The position numbers were made by a program, and so were the translations under genes. This document shows, piece by piece, positions 8,233-15,821 of a stretch of DNA of 64,000 bases; position 1 is the stretch's first letter, and each line of letters begins with the position of its first letter. The notes beneath the pieces were generated by a model. It had not been told where the DNA came from. It saw only the letters and a program-made list of their open reading frames with translations, and did no database searches. This stretch comes from Bacillus sp. RO3. Its GTDB lineage: Bacteria; Bacillota; Bacilli; Bacillales; Bacillaceae_B. The stretch spans positions 1 through 64,000 of the forward strand of contig NZ_JAAXCV010000023.1 in the NCBI RefSeq assembly GCF_012911895.1, read 5' to 3'.

Positions 8233-9720
8233 TTGCGCTTTTCTTTAATGAATCAACAGCTAATTCCTGAGCCCCTTGTGAAAGACCACGATTCCATTCT
8301 CCAGAAGATATCAAACTTTCCTTCACTACCCCTCCAACCCCTTACCCCAACCTTTCCGTTTTCTCCAGAGCTTCAATCATTTCTTAGCGGACGTTCCCTA
8401 TTGGTTGACGAGACCCCGTTTTCAATCGACACCATCCATGAACACTATGTGAACGGTTATATTGTCTATGAAAAAGGTGTGGACAAGGATCAGTGCTCCC
8501 GGTGTGGTAATAAGGATATACATTTATTCGCATCCTTCCATTGCGCGAGGTGCCACGATATATGCACATACTGCAGGAATTGCATCATGATGGGACGGGT
8601 GGCGGAGTGTTCCCCGCTTTTAGAATGGAGGGGGCCGGCGCCAACACCTGGCGATCCGCCCCTTTTCAATTGGTCAGGGACCTTGTCGGAAGCACAGATG
8701 GAGGCTTCGGAGCAGGTGATTGCTGCGATAAAAGAAAACAGGGATTTACTCGTTTGGGCAGTGTGCGGAGCGGGGAAGACCGAGGTCCTTTTCGAGGGCA
8801 TCCATCAAGCTCTTCTCGAGAACAAACGTGTATGCATCGCGGCACCCCGTACCGACGTGATCCTTGAATTATCTCCACGACTAAAAAACGTTTTCCCGCA
8901 CACATCCGTCACCACTCTGTACGGGGGCTCTGAAGAACGGCATACGTATGGACAGCTTGTCCTGACGACGACCCACCAGCTGTACAGGTTCCGTGACGCC
9001 TTTGACGTTATGATCATAGATGAAGTCGATGCCTTTCCCTATACGTGTGACCACTCTCTGCAATGGGCCGCTGAAAAAGCCCGGAAACCCCATTCTTCCA
9101 TCATCTATCTCACCGCCACTCCCGATCAAAAGACTCAGCGGCAGTGTACCATGGGAAAACGTAGCTTCATCCAGATTCCAGCCCGTTACCATGGCCATTC
9201 GATTCCCCTGCCGAGATTTGCCTGGTGCGGACTCTGGAAAGAAGCGATTAAGAAAAAGCGGATTCCTCCTGCTTTGAAGAAGTGGACAGTGCTGAGACTC
9301 CGCCAAGCCAGGCAGGCACTCATTTTCTTTCCCACCGTCGACATCATGGAAAAAGCCCTGCCCCTCTTTCAAGAATTGAACCCCCTCATCGAATCCGTCC
9401 ATGCGGAGGATCCTTGTCGAAAAGAAAAGGTGATGAAGATGAGGGATAAAGACATTCCCATCCTCCTGACCACGACGATTTTAGAAAGGGGAGTGACTAT
9501 CCCTGATATCGATGTCGCCGTTCTCGGGGCGGAAGAAAAGATTTTTACGGAAAGCGCCCTTGTCCAAATTGCCGGGAGGGTGGGGAGAAGGGCAGACGCC
9601 CCGACAGGTGACATCGTATATTTCCACTACGGCCGGACGAGGGAAATGATCAAGGCTCTCCTTCATATCGACAGGATGAATAAAGAAGCCCGAAAAAGGG
9701 GGCTGATTCATGAAAACTAA
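8233..9720 (+). CDS. comFA: Competence DNA-uptake ATPase/helicase
   Basis: ComFA is a membrane-associated DEAD-type ATPase that drives transforming single-stranded DNA through ComEC. About 495 residues. A four-cysteine zinc module lies at about 87-127 (CSRCG, CARCHDICTYCRNC). The helicase core has Walker A AVCGAGKT (about 177-184), Walker B MIIDEVDAF (about 260), SSIIYLTATP, TTILERGVTIP and QIAGRVGRR. I start at TTG 8233 because GAAGGAG lies 8 bases before it; the in-frame ATG at 8227 is only 2 bases from the site, and frames extending further upstream run into repeats. It overlaps comFC by 11 bases. comFB, present in B. subtilis, is missing. Confidence 0.95.
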   Translation: MRFSLMNQQLIPEPLVKDHDSILQKISNFPSLPLQPLTPTFPFSPELQSFLSGRSLLVDETPFSIDTIHEHYVNGYIVYEKGVDKDQCSRCGNKDIHLFASFHCARCHDICTYCRNCIMMGRVAECSPLLEWRGPAPTPGDPPLFNWSGTLSEAQMEASEQVIAAIKENRDLLVWAVCGAGKTEVLFEGIHQALLENKRVCIAAPRTDVILELSPRLKNVFPHTSVTTLYGGSEERHTYGQLVLTTTHQLYRFRDAFDVMIIDEVDAFPYTCDHSLQWAAEKARKPHSSIIYLTATPDQKTQRQCTMGKRSFIQIPARYHGHSIPLPRFAWCGLWKEAIKKKRIPPALKKWTVLRLRQARQALIFFPTVDIMEKALPLFQELNPLIESVHAEDPCRKEKVMKMRDKDIPILLTTTILERGVTIPDIDVAVLGAEEKIFTESALVQIAGRVGRRADAPTGDIVYFHYGRTREMIKALLHIDRMNKEARKRGLIHEN

Positions 9721-10408
9721 ATGCCTGTATTGTGAGGTAGAGATCAAGGAAGCAGTGACTTGGAGGGGATTGTTTTCAAGGGATCCTCAATTTTTATGTG
9801 TGGACTGTGAGGGGAGGTTGGAACTCATGAAAGGCAATCGCTGTGGAGGATGTTCAAGGTCATTGGAGGATCTTCCCCCGACTTTAAGACAAGGCGAGGT
9901 CTGTCTGGACTGTCACCGCTGGGAGGAAGATCCCCACTGGAAGGGAGTCCTCAAAGGGAACCACTCCCTATACCGCTACAATGACTTTCTTAAAGAGTAC
10001 CTGGCAAGATACAAATATCGAGGGGACTACCTGTTGGCAAAAGCATTTTCCCACTCGATTCATTCCTATCTGGCCAAAGAGAAATATGACCTTCTTCTTC
10101 CCATCCCCCTCAGTGAAGAACGGCTCTATGAGAGAGGCTTCAATCAATCTGCGGCTCTCCTGGAGGAAGCGGAGGTCCGTCCCTCTGACCTTCTCACCCG
10201 TACCCATTCTGAAAAACAGTCGAAGAAAACCCGGGGGGAGCGTCTCAGACAGGAGCAGGTATTTCAGTTGACGGATGACGTGAGGGGGAAGTCGATTCTT
10301 TTGTTTGATGATATTTACACGACAGGGACCACGTTGAGACAGGCTGCCAGGCGGCTGAGGGAAGCGGGGGCGCGGGAAGTATCAGCCCTCACTCTCGCAA
10401 GGGGTTAA
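9710..10408 (+). CDS. comFC: Competence phosphoribosyltransferase-like protein
   Basis: ComFC is needed for natural transformation and works with ComFA in DNA import. The 232-residue protein opens with a zinc-ribbon (CLYC, CVDC, CGGC, CLDC in the first 75 residues). A phosphoribosyltransferase domain follows, with LLPIPLS, ERGFNQS, EKQSKKTRGER and the PRPP loop ILLFDDIYTTGTT (about 200-212). Translation is probably coupled to comFA through the 11-base overlap. Positions 10172-10185 inside the gene match the GAGGTCCGTCCCTC repeat exactly and encode part of EVRPSDL, a poorly conserved linker. The stop codon overlaps the -35 element of the next sigma-D promoter. Confidence 0.95.
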   Translation: MKTKCLYCEVEIKEAVTWRGLFSRDPQFLCVDCEGRLELMKGNRCGGCSRSLEDLPPTLRQGEVCLDCHRWEEDPHWKGVLKGNHSLYRYNDFLKEYLARYKYRGDYLLAKAFSHSIHSYLAKEKYDLLLPIPLSEERLYERGFNQSAALLEEAEVRPSDLLTRTHSEKQSKKTRGERLRQEQVFQLTDDVRGKSILLFDDIYTTGTTLRQAARRLREAGAREVSALTLARG

Positions 10409-10432
10409 AGCAATCCCCTCTCCTGCCGATAT
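10406..10432 (+). promoter_or_regulatory. Sigma-D promoter of yvyF
   Basis: TAAA (10406-10409), 15 bases, GCCGATAT (10425-10432): a perfect match to the flagellar sigma-D consensus. Its TAAA contains the comFC stop codon. Confidence 0.92.
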
Positions 10433-10468
10433 AATCCATAAGAGAAGCTTTACCGGGAGGAAATGAAT

Positions 10469-10885
10469 ATGTCAGAAATCATCAATTGTCCACGCTGTAA
10501 TGCCATTTTTATGAAAAATAAATTCCGTGATGTATGCGATGCATGCTATAAAGAAGAAGAGAATATGTACGAGACAGTCTACCAGTTTCTAAAGAAGCGT
10601 GAAAACCGTGCGGCAAGCATGAGCCGGGTCATTGAAGTGACGGGGGTTGACGAAGAACTACTATATAAATGGGTGAAAAAAGGCCGTATCCAGACGAAGC
10701 AATTTCCGAATATGGGTTATCCTTGTGACAAATGCGGGAAGATCATTGGGACGGGGAGGATTTGCGGTGATTGCTCCACTGAGCTTGTCAGGGAGCTGGA
10801 GAAGTACGATACAGAACAGGAATGGAAGAGCAAGGTGAAGGAATCCAATCAGCGTACCTATTACACTATGAGAGATAAGCACTAG
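10469..10885 (+). CDS. yvyF: Flagellar operon protein YvyF
   Basis: A 138-residue protein of the family always found between comF and flgM in Bacillaceae. It begins with a zinc-ribbon-like segment (NCPRCNAIF, DVCDACYKE), has a helical middle with a MerR/recognition-helix-like stretch (VTGVDEELLYKWVKKGRIQ), and ends with a second pair (CDKCGKIIG, CGDC). A regulatory role in the late flagellar operon has been suggested for the family, but the mechanism is not established. I use ATG 10469 because GGGAGG ends 9 bases upstream; ATG 10463 is only 3 bases away. Confidence 0.88.
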   Translation: MSEIINCPRCNAIFMKNKFRDVCDACYKEEENMYETVYQFLKKRENRAASMSRVIEVTGVDEELLYKWVKKGRIQTKQFPNMGYPCDKCGKIIGTGRICGDCSTELVRELEKYDTEQEWKSKVKESNQRTYYTMRDKH

Positions 10886-10930
10886 ATCCCTGCTGAAGGA
10901 AATCAGGAAGAACTAACCAGTTTCAATCAC

Positions 10931-10957
10931 TAAACAAACAGCGTTTCTATCCGATAT
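10931..10957 (+). promoter_or_regulatory. Sigma-D promoter of flgM
   Basis: TAAA (10931-10934), 15 bases, TCCGATAT (10950-10957), one base from the sigma-D consensus. It provides autoregulated flgM expression. Confidence 0.88.
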
Positions 10958-10996
10958 ACTAGGTAGAAACCATGGACGTGATGAAAGCGAGGGAAG

Positions 10997-11266
10997 ATGA
11001 TGAAGATTAACAATATCGGAAATCATAATATGAATCCTTATAAGCGAAATTTTAACAAGATGGACCAGGTCGGAAAGACGGAAAAAACGGCCTCGGATAA
11101 AATTGAGATCTCTACTGCTGCGAAAGAGATGCAGGAGGTTTCAAAACTCGGCAAAGAGCGCCAGGCGAAGGTGGAAGCGTTAAAAGATCAGGTACAGAGC
11201 GGAAACTATACCATCGATGCGAAAGCGATTGCTAAAGGTCTGAAGAATTTCTATAACAGAAGCTAA
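10997..11266 (+). CDS. flgM: Anti-sigma-D factor
   Basis: FlgM binds and inhibits sigma-D until the flagellar hook-basal body is finished, so it times flagellin expression. The 89-residue product starts MMKINNIGNHN, has the KIEISTAAKEMQ segment and the C-terminal sigma-binding helices with VQSGNYTIDAKAIAKGL. Length and composition match B. subtilis FlgM (88 residues). Two consecutive ATGs (10997 and 11000) are available behind CGAGGGAAG; either may be used. The sigma-D promoter 40 bases upstream creates negative feedback. Confidence 0.95.
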   Translation: MMKINNIGNHNMNPYKRNFNKMDQVGKTEKTASDKIEISTAAKEMQEVSKLGKERQAKVEALKDQVQSGNYTIDAKAIAKGLKNFYNRS

Positions 11267-11282
11267 GAAGGAGCGAACAAAC

Positions 11283-11777
11283 ATGTCAGCCACTGCTTTA
11301 ATCACAACCTTAGAAAAATTATATAAGCTGCACAAAAGTTTGTTCGACCTTTCAGTGAATAAAACAGATGTGATCAAAAAAGGTGATATGGCCGAACTGG
11401 ATCATGTGCTGAAGGGTGAGCAAAAGCACTTGGCAGCCATCAACACAGTCGAGGCTGAGAGGCAGCGTGAGTCTAGCAGCTATCTTCAATCCAAGGGAGT
11501 GCGTATGAACGAGGCCCCAACTATATCCCAGTGCATGGAGCACAGTTCACCTGAAGAGCAAAAAATGCTCGCTCATTGGCAAGGGAAACTGGTGGACATC
11601 ATCGGAGAGTTGAAAGGTCAAAACGAACTGAACCAAAAGCTTGTCTATCAATCTCTTCAATTCGTGAATATGAATCTCTCAATGATGCAGCCACAGCCCG
11701 ATCAGTCTACCTACTCACGTCCGAACGGTGAAAAGAAAGTACTATCCGGACGATCCATGTTCGATTCCAAAGCATAG
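11283..11777 (+). CDS. flgN: Flagellar chaperone FlgN
   Basis: FlgN keeps the hook-filament junction proteins FlgK and FlgL unfolded and delivers them to the export gate. The 164-residue, almost wholly helical protein starts with TALITTLEKLYKLHKSLFDLS, carries LKGEQKHLAAI and ends in a disordered, basic tail after MMQPQPDQS. It lies 16 bases after flgM behind AGAAGGAG and directly before flgK, the order seen in B. subtilis (yvyG). Sequence identity in FlgN is low, so the assignment uses length, helix pattern and position. Confidence 0.92.
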   Translation: MSATALITTLEKLYKLHKSLFDLSVNKTDVIKKGDMAELDHVLKGEQKHLAAINTVEAERQRESSSYLQSKGVRMNEAPTISQCMEHSSPEEQKMLAHWQGKLVDIIGELKGQNELNQKLVYQSLQFVNMNLSMMQPQPDQSTYSRPNGEKKVLSGRSMFDSKA

Positions 11778-11806
11778 CACTCAATACTTGAAACGGAGGC
11801 AACATC

Positions 11807-13384
11807 ATGCGATCCACTTTTATGGGCCTTGAAACGGCGAAACGGGGCATGTATACCCAGCAGGGCGCCCTATATACTACGGGCCACAACATCTCCAATG
11901 CAAATACCCCTGGATATACCCGACAACGAGTCAACTTTGAGCAAACCGAACCGTATCCTGCTCCTTCCATGAACCGCCCGCAAATCCCAGGTCAAATCGG
12001 AACGGGAGTGGACGCCGGTTCCATTCAGCGTGTCCGTGACTCTTTCCTTGACATGCAATATAGAAGCGAAAATCAAAAGCTTGGCTACTGGGAAACCAAG
12101 ATGGAAGCAATGAAGAAGATGGAAGAAGTCATGAACGAACCGTCGGATTCAGGCCTCTCGAAGACGATGGATATGTTCTGGCAGTCCCTTCAGGATTTAG
12201 CCGTCAACCCTACGAATTCAGGTGCCCGCTCTGTTGTCCGTCAACGTGGGATCGCCGTTGCGGAAACGTTTAATTACTTGTCATCATCTTTGACCAGCGT
12301 ACGGAATGATTTGAAAAATGAACTATCTGTCAGCGAAAAGCAAATCAACTCCCTGACAAGACAGATCGACAATGTCAACAAACAAATAGCCGATGTTGAA
12401 CCTCACGGCTATCTGCCGAATGACTTATATGATGAACGAGATCGACTCATCGATGAATTATCCAAACATGTTTCCATCCAAACAAGCTATCAATCAAATG
12501 GAGGTGCCTCTTCCCCAATCGCCGAGGGTGCCGTGACGGTGACATTGGTCGGGAAGGATGGCAACTTTGCCATGAAACTGGTTGGTAGAGAAGGTGCAAA
12601 CGAGCTCAAACTCACCTATCAAGGAACTCAAAATACGGTTGATTCGGTTACGATCGGGAAGCAGACACTGAATATTAACGACTTTTTATCACAAGGCGAA
12701 GGCAAATTAAGAGCCCTTGTTGATACATACGGTTATCAAAATAAAGACGGCGCAGCAGAGGGCTCCTACATCAGCATGCTTAATGAACTGGACAGCATGG
12801 CCTATGAATTTGCCAAAGCATTCAATGAACAGCATCAAAAAGGAGTAACTCCTGAACAGATGAATGATCCAAACTTTGATCCAGATAACTTCACCCCTGA
12901 TACTCCGAAGTTCTTCCAGGATGCAGAGGATGCTTCAGCCGATCTGGGCAGTGTGACAAAAGAAGGCTTCGCACAGCGGGTTCAGATAGCAGACGAAATG
13001 AATAACCTGGACAATATTGCAACAGCAGGGGCAGGTAACCCCACACTCGGAGATGCATCCAATGTTCTCTCGCTGTCTAACATCATTACCACGACGAAAC
13101 TGCCATATGGTGAAAAAGAAGCTTCCTTCCAAGGTCATTTTGAATCCGTGATCGGAAAAATGGCAGTCGAATCCCAAGAATCCGTCCGTCTTGCAAGCAA
13201 CTCCAATGTACTCAGGAGCGCGGTGGACGAACGCCGCATGAGCGTCGGCGGAGTGTCATTGGACGAAGAAATGACCGACATGATCAAATTCCAGCATGCC
13301 TACAACGCCTCTGCCAGAATGATCACACTACAGGACGAAATGCTCGATAAAATCATCAACGGCATGGGTACCGTTGGAAGATAG
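11807..13384 (+). CDS. flgK: Hook-filament junction protein FlgK
   Basis: FlgK (HAP1) caps the hook and joins it to FlgL and the flagellin filament after export. The 525-residue protein has the N-terminal D0 motif STFMGLETAKRGMYTQQ and HNISNANTPGYTRQ, common to rod-hook proteins. The C-terminal segment DEEMTDMIKFQHAYNASARMI and ML.KIINGMG is the partner coiled coil. There is no cleaved signal, as expected for flagellar export. It sits between flgN and flgL with a 14-base gap to flgL. The start at 11807 follows ACGGAGGC. Confidence 0.97.
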   Translation: MRSTFMGLETAKRGMYTQQGALYTTGHNISNANTPGYTRQRVNFEQTEPYPAPSMNRPQIPGQIGTGVDAGSIQRVRDSFLDMQYRSENQKLGYWETKMEAMKKMEEVMNEPSDSGLSKTMDMFWQSLQDLAVNPTNSGARSVVRQRGIAVAETFNYLSSSLTSVRNDLKNELSVSEKQINSLTRQIDNVNKQIADVEPHGYLPNDLYDERDRLIDELSKHVSIQTSYQSNGGASSPIAEGAVTVTLVGKDGNFAMKLVGREGANELKLTYQGTQNTVDSVTIGKQTLNINDFLSQGEGKLRALVDTYGYQNKDGAAEGSYISMLNELDSMAYEFAKAFNEQHQKGVTPEQMNDPNFDPDNFTPDTPKFFQDAEDASADLGSVTKEGFAQRVQIADEMNNLDNIATAGAGNPTLGDASNVLSLSNIITTTKLPYGEKEASFQGHFESVIGKMAVESQESVRLASNSNVLRSAVDERRMSVGGVSLDEEMTDMIKFQHAYNASARMITLQDEMLDKIINGMGTVGR

Positions 13385-13398
13385 GGGGGTGAACACGG

Positions 13399-14304
13399 AT
13401 GCGCGTAACACAAAGCATGTTAACGAATAACTCAATGAGAAATCTCAGTTCCTCGTATGGACGGATGGGTCAGCTCCAGGATCAGCTGGCAACAGGGAAA
13501 AAAATCACGAAGCCTTCAGATGATCCGGTCGTTGCCATGAAAGGGATGTTTTATCGTTCGAACCTTACAGGGATCGAGCAGTACAGGCGAAATCTATCGG
13601 AACTTTATTTGTGGATGGAGAATTCTGAATCAGGAATCGATCAAGCGAATCAAGGCTTGCAGCGTGTTCGTGAACTGACCATTCAGGGGAAAAATGGATC
13701 CTTAAGTCCTGAAGACCGTAAAGCGGTTGCCACTGAGATTGAACAGATCAAACAGGATTTGGTCAGTGTTGCTGAAACCAAAGTGGCAGGGCGATATATT
13801 TTTCATGGAACGGATGTAGGGAAATCTCCTATTAAAGAGGCATCCCCTCAAGACGGAAGTGCTCCGAAAGTTGCTGATAACCTGGGCGTTGGAGCCATCG
13901 ACACGTACCCTATTGAAGTATCACAGGGAGTTTCTTTACAAGCGAACGTCAATCCAAATAATGTATTTAATCAGAAACTGTTTGATACTGTCCACAACAT
14001 TCAAAAGGCCCTGGAATCCGGAAACATCGCTTCTCTGGATACTGAGCTTGAGAACCTGGACAATGTCATGAATACCTTATCAGCTGAGCGTTCGGAACTA
14101 GGTGCCCGCTATAATCGACTGGAGATGGTGGATAACCGTATCTCCCAACAGGAAGTAACAGCGAGCCGAATCCTCTCGGACAACGAAGATGCCGATATTG
14201 AACGGGTCATCACGGATTTGAAAACCCAGGAAAGCGTCCATCGGGCGGCACTGGGCGTCGGTGCCAGAATCATTCAGCCGACATTAATGGATTTTCTGCG
14301 ATAA
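13399..14304 (+). CDS. flgL: Hook-filament junction protein FlgL
   Basis: FlgL (HAP3) is the second junction protein, contacting FlgK and the first flagellin ring. The 301-residue sequence begins RVTQSMLTNNSMRNL, with GRMGQLQDQLATGKKITKPSDDP, a flagellin-like D0/D1 motif. It ends LKTQESVHRAALGVGARIIQPTLMDFL. GGGGGGTG lies before the ATG at 13399. It closes the flgM-flgN-flgK-flgL group, since a strong terminator-like hairpin follows immediately. Confidence 0.97.
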   Translation: MRVTQSMLTNNSMRNLSSSYGRMGQLQDQLATGKKITKPSDDPVVAMKGMFYRSNLTGIEQYRRNLSELYLWMENSESGIDQANQGLQRVRELTIQGKNGSLSPEDRKAVATEIEQIKQDLVSVAETKVAGRYIFHGTDVGKSPIKEASPQDGSAPKVADNLGVGAIDTYPIEVSQGVSLQANVNPNNVFNQKLFDTVHNIQKALESGNIASLDTELENLDNVMNTLSAERSELGARYNRLEMVDNRISQQEVTASRILSDNEDADIERVITDLKTQESVHRAALGVGARIIQPTLMDFLR

Positions 14305-14308
14305 AAGC

Positions 14309-14360
14309 AAGGGGACTGACCCTTTAAGGTGTTTCGTCACCTTCGGTCAGTCCCTTTTTA
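14309..14360 (+). terminator. Strong hairpin terminator between flgL and yviE
   Basis: GGGACTGACC/GGTCAGTCCC outer stem with an inner AAGGTG/CACCTT stem, followed by TTTTTA. The yviE ribosome site starts only four bases later, so readthrough or attenuation must feed yviE-fliW-csrA. Confidence 0.85.
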
Positions 14361-14378
14361 TATGGGAGGTGAAAGTGT

Positions 14379-14969
14379 GTGAATGTTCCTCGAATTAGAC
14401 TGCAGTCCACATCTGCAGCGATTACCATTCGGACGACTCCAGGTCGCATGGACATTGAACAGCCGCCGGCACAATTGGATATCCAGCAGCCCCAGGCGAA
14501 GATGGAGATTGAACGGAAACCTTCTAAGCTAACCATCGATCAAACCGAGGCCCGTGCCGATATGGACCTGAAGTCTGCTCGCCGCCGGATCGAAGAATAT
14601 TCCCGACAAGGATACGAAGACTGGTTGTCGGGACTAGCCCGGGTCGCCCAGGACGGTGATGAGCTCATGATGATTGAAAATGGCGGAGATGCCATTGCCG
14701 CTCAGGCTAAACGAAACAGCGAAGCTCCCATGTACGACTTCAACATCGGATGGATCCCGTCAGCAGGGAGCGTTAACATCAACTATGAACCTGGAAGTGT
14801 AAAAGTGAACGTGGAACCCCAGAAAGTGATCAACCATACACGTAAACAGAAACCGAATATCCATTATACACCCGCTCAAGTCGAAGTCAGTTTGAAGCGC
14901 TATGCCGACCTGCAGATTGATTTTGACCATTTGAGGCATGTGGGGATCAAGTATGAACAGGAAATTTAA
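14379..14969 (+). CDS. yviE: YviE, DUF6470 flagellar-operon protein
   Basis: A 196-residue protein of the family always found between flgL and fliW in Bacillus-like genomes. The N-terminal 60 residues carry near-repeats of the type QPPAQLDIQQPQAKMEIERKP, alternating short beta strands. The rest has YSRQGYEDWLSGLARVAQDG and a C-terminal beta-rich half (VNINYEPGSVKVNVEPQKV). No signal peptide or membrane segment is seen. Its biochemical role is unknown; synteny suggests filament assembly or its regulation. GTG 14379 is used because GGGAGGTG lies 7-8 bases upstream. Confidence 0.88.
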   Translation: MNVPRIRLQSTSAAITIRTTPGRMDIEQPPAQLDIQQPQAKMEIERKPSKLTIDQTEARADMDLKSARRRIEEYSRQGYEDWLSGLARVAQDGDELMMIENGGDAIAAQAKRNSEAPMYDFNIGWIPSAGSVNINYEPGSVKVNVEPQKVINHTRKQKPNIHYTPAQVEVSLKRYADLQIDFDHLRHVGIKYEQEI

Positions 14970-14988
14970 AAGAAAAGGAATGGTAAGC

Positions 14989-15435
14989 ATGAAAATCAAT
15001 ACAAGCTATCATGGATTAATTGATATCGATCAAAAAGAGGTTCTTCACTTTGAGCAATCGATCCCGGGGTTTCCCAATGAAACACAATTCATCCGATTGC
15101 CGCTTGAAGATAACCCCATCTTTGAAGTACTTCAATCCATCCAAACGCCGGAGCTGTCTTTTGTCATCTCAAATCCATTCCATTTTTTTAAGGACTATGA
15201 TTTTTATTTAGAAAAAAGCACACTAGCACAGCTCGGATTAACCAGGGAAGAAGAGGTTCTCGTCTTTTCCATCCTGACCATTCAGAATCCATTTGAACAG
15301 TCAACAGCAAACCTCCAGGCACCCATCATCATCAACTCAAAAAACAATAAAGCAAAACAAGTCATCTTAAACGATACACCATACCAAACCAAGCATCTGT
15401 TTGTCACACCTCAAACAGAAGCAACAAAGGGGTGA
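14989..15435 (+). CDS. fliW: Flagellar assembly factor, CsrA antagonist
   Basis: FliW binds either newly made flagellin or CsrA. When flagellin is secreted, free FliW sequesters CsrA and relieves repression of hag translation. The 148-residue product starts [21 protein letters not shown], with the family's [15 protein letters not shown] motif, and ends near [19 protein letters not shown] place the start at 14989, behind AAAAGGA and matching the family N-terminus, because upstream in-frame starts lie inside yviE. csrA begins 4 bases after its stop, so the antagonist and target are co-translated. Confidence 0.96.
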   Translation: MKINTSYHGLIDIDQKEVLHFEQSIPGFPNETQFIRLPLEDNPIFEVLQSIQTPELSFVISNPFHFFKDYDFYLEKSTLAQLGLTREEEVLVFSILTIQNPFEQSTANLQAPIIINSKNNKAKQVILNDTPYQTKHLFVTPQTEATKG

Positions 15436-15439
15436 TGAC

Positions 15440-15667
15440 ATGCTCATGCTATCAAGGAAAATCGGAGAAGCCATCCAAATAGGGGAAGACATCGAAATTG
15501 TTGTAAAATCCATTTCCGGTGATCAAGTAAAACTTGGCATCCAGGCACCGAAAAATGTAGAAATACACCGAAAAGAAATCTACCTGGATATCCAGGCAGA
15601 GAATCAAAAAGCTTCACAAGGGGTTCAAGACCTGTTCTCGATCCTCAAAAAAAATAAAAAGGAATAA
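15440..15667 (+). CDS. csrA: Carbon storage regulator CsrA (canonical copy)
   Basis: CsrA is a homodimeric RNA-binding protein that recognises GGA in hairpin loops and blocks hag translation. This 75-residue copy has the normal Bacillus architecture: [39 protein letters not shown], then an extended helical tail of about 20 residues. That tail is the FliW-binding part in B. subtilis. The start at 15440 is set by GGGGTGAT before it and by the universal ML.LSRK start. Its target hairpin is present in the leader of the next gene, 340 bases downstream. Confidence 0.97.
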   Translation: MLMLSRKIGEAIQIGEDIEIVVKSISGDQVKLGIQAPKNVEIHRKEIYLDIQAENQKASQGVQDLFSILKKNKKE

Positions 15668-15683
15668 ATTTCATAAAAACTAT

Positions 15684-15709
15684 TAAACCTTTCATTCTTA
15701 AGACGATAT
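15684..15709 (+). promoter_or_regulatory. Sigma-D promoter of hag1
   Basis: TAAA (15684-15687), 14 bases, GACGATAT (15702-15709), seven of eight -10 positions matching the sigma-D consensus. It yields a leader of about 105 bases before the flagellin start. Confidence 0.8.
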
Positions 15710-15777
15710 TAATAGTGTAAGAAGGACTCACTAAAGACGGCCGCTTTAGCCTTCTGGACAAACTAAATACTTAACTG

Positions 15778-15795
15778 GCTCACAAGGACGTGAGC
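15778..15795 (+). promoter_or_regulatory. CsrA-binding hairpin in the hag1 leader
   Basis: GCTCAC/GTGAGC makes a perfect 6-bp stem closed by the loop AAGGAC, with GGA at 15786-15788. This is the standard CsrA high-affinity form. A second GGA lies in the ribosome site AAGGAGGAG (about 15804-15812), 18 bases downstream, matching the two-site bridge known for B. subtilis hag. A further CTAAAG/CTTTAG hairpin lies at 15731-15749. Confidence 0.8.
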
Positions 15796-15821
15796 TGTAT
15801 CTCAAGGAGGAGATTTTTGTT

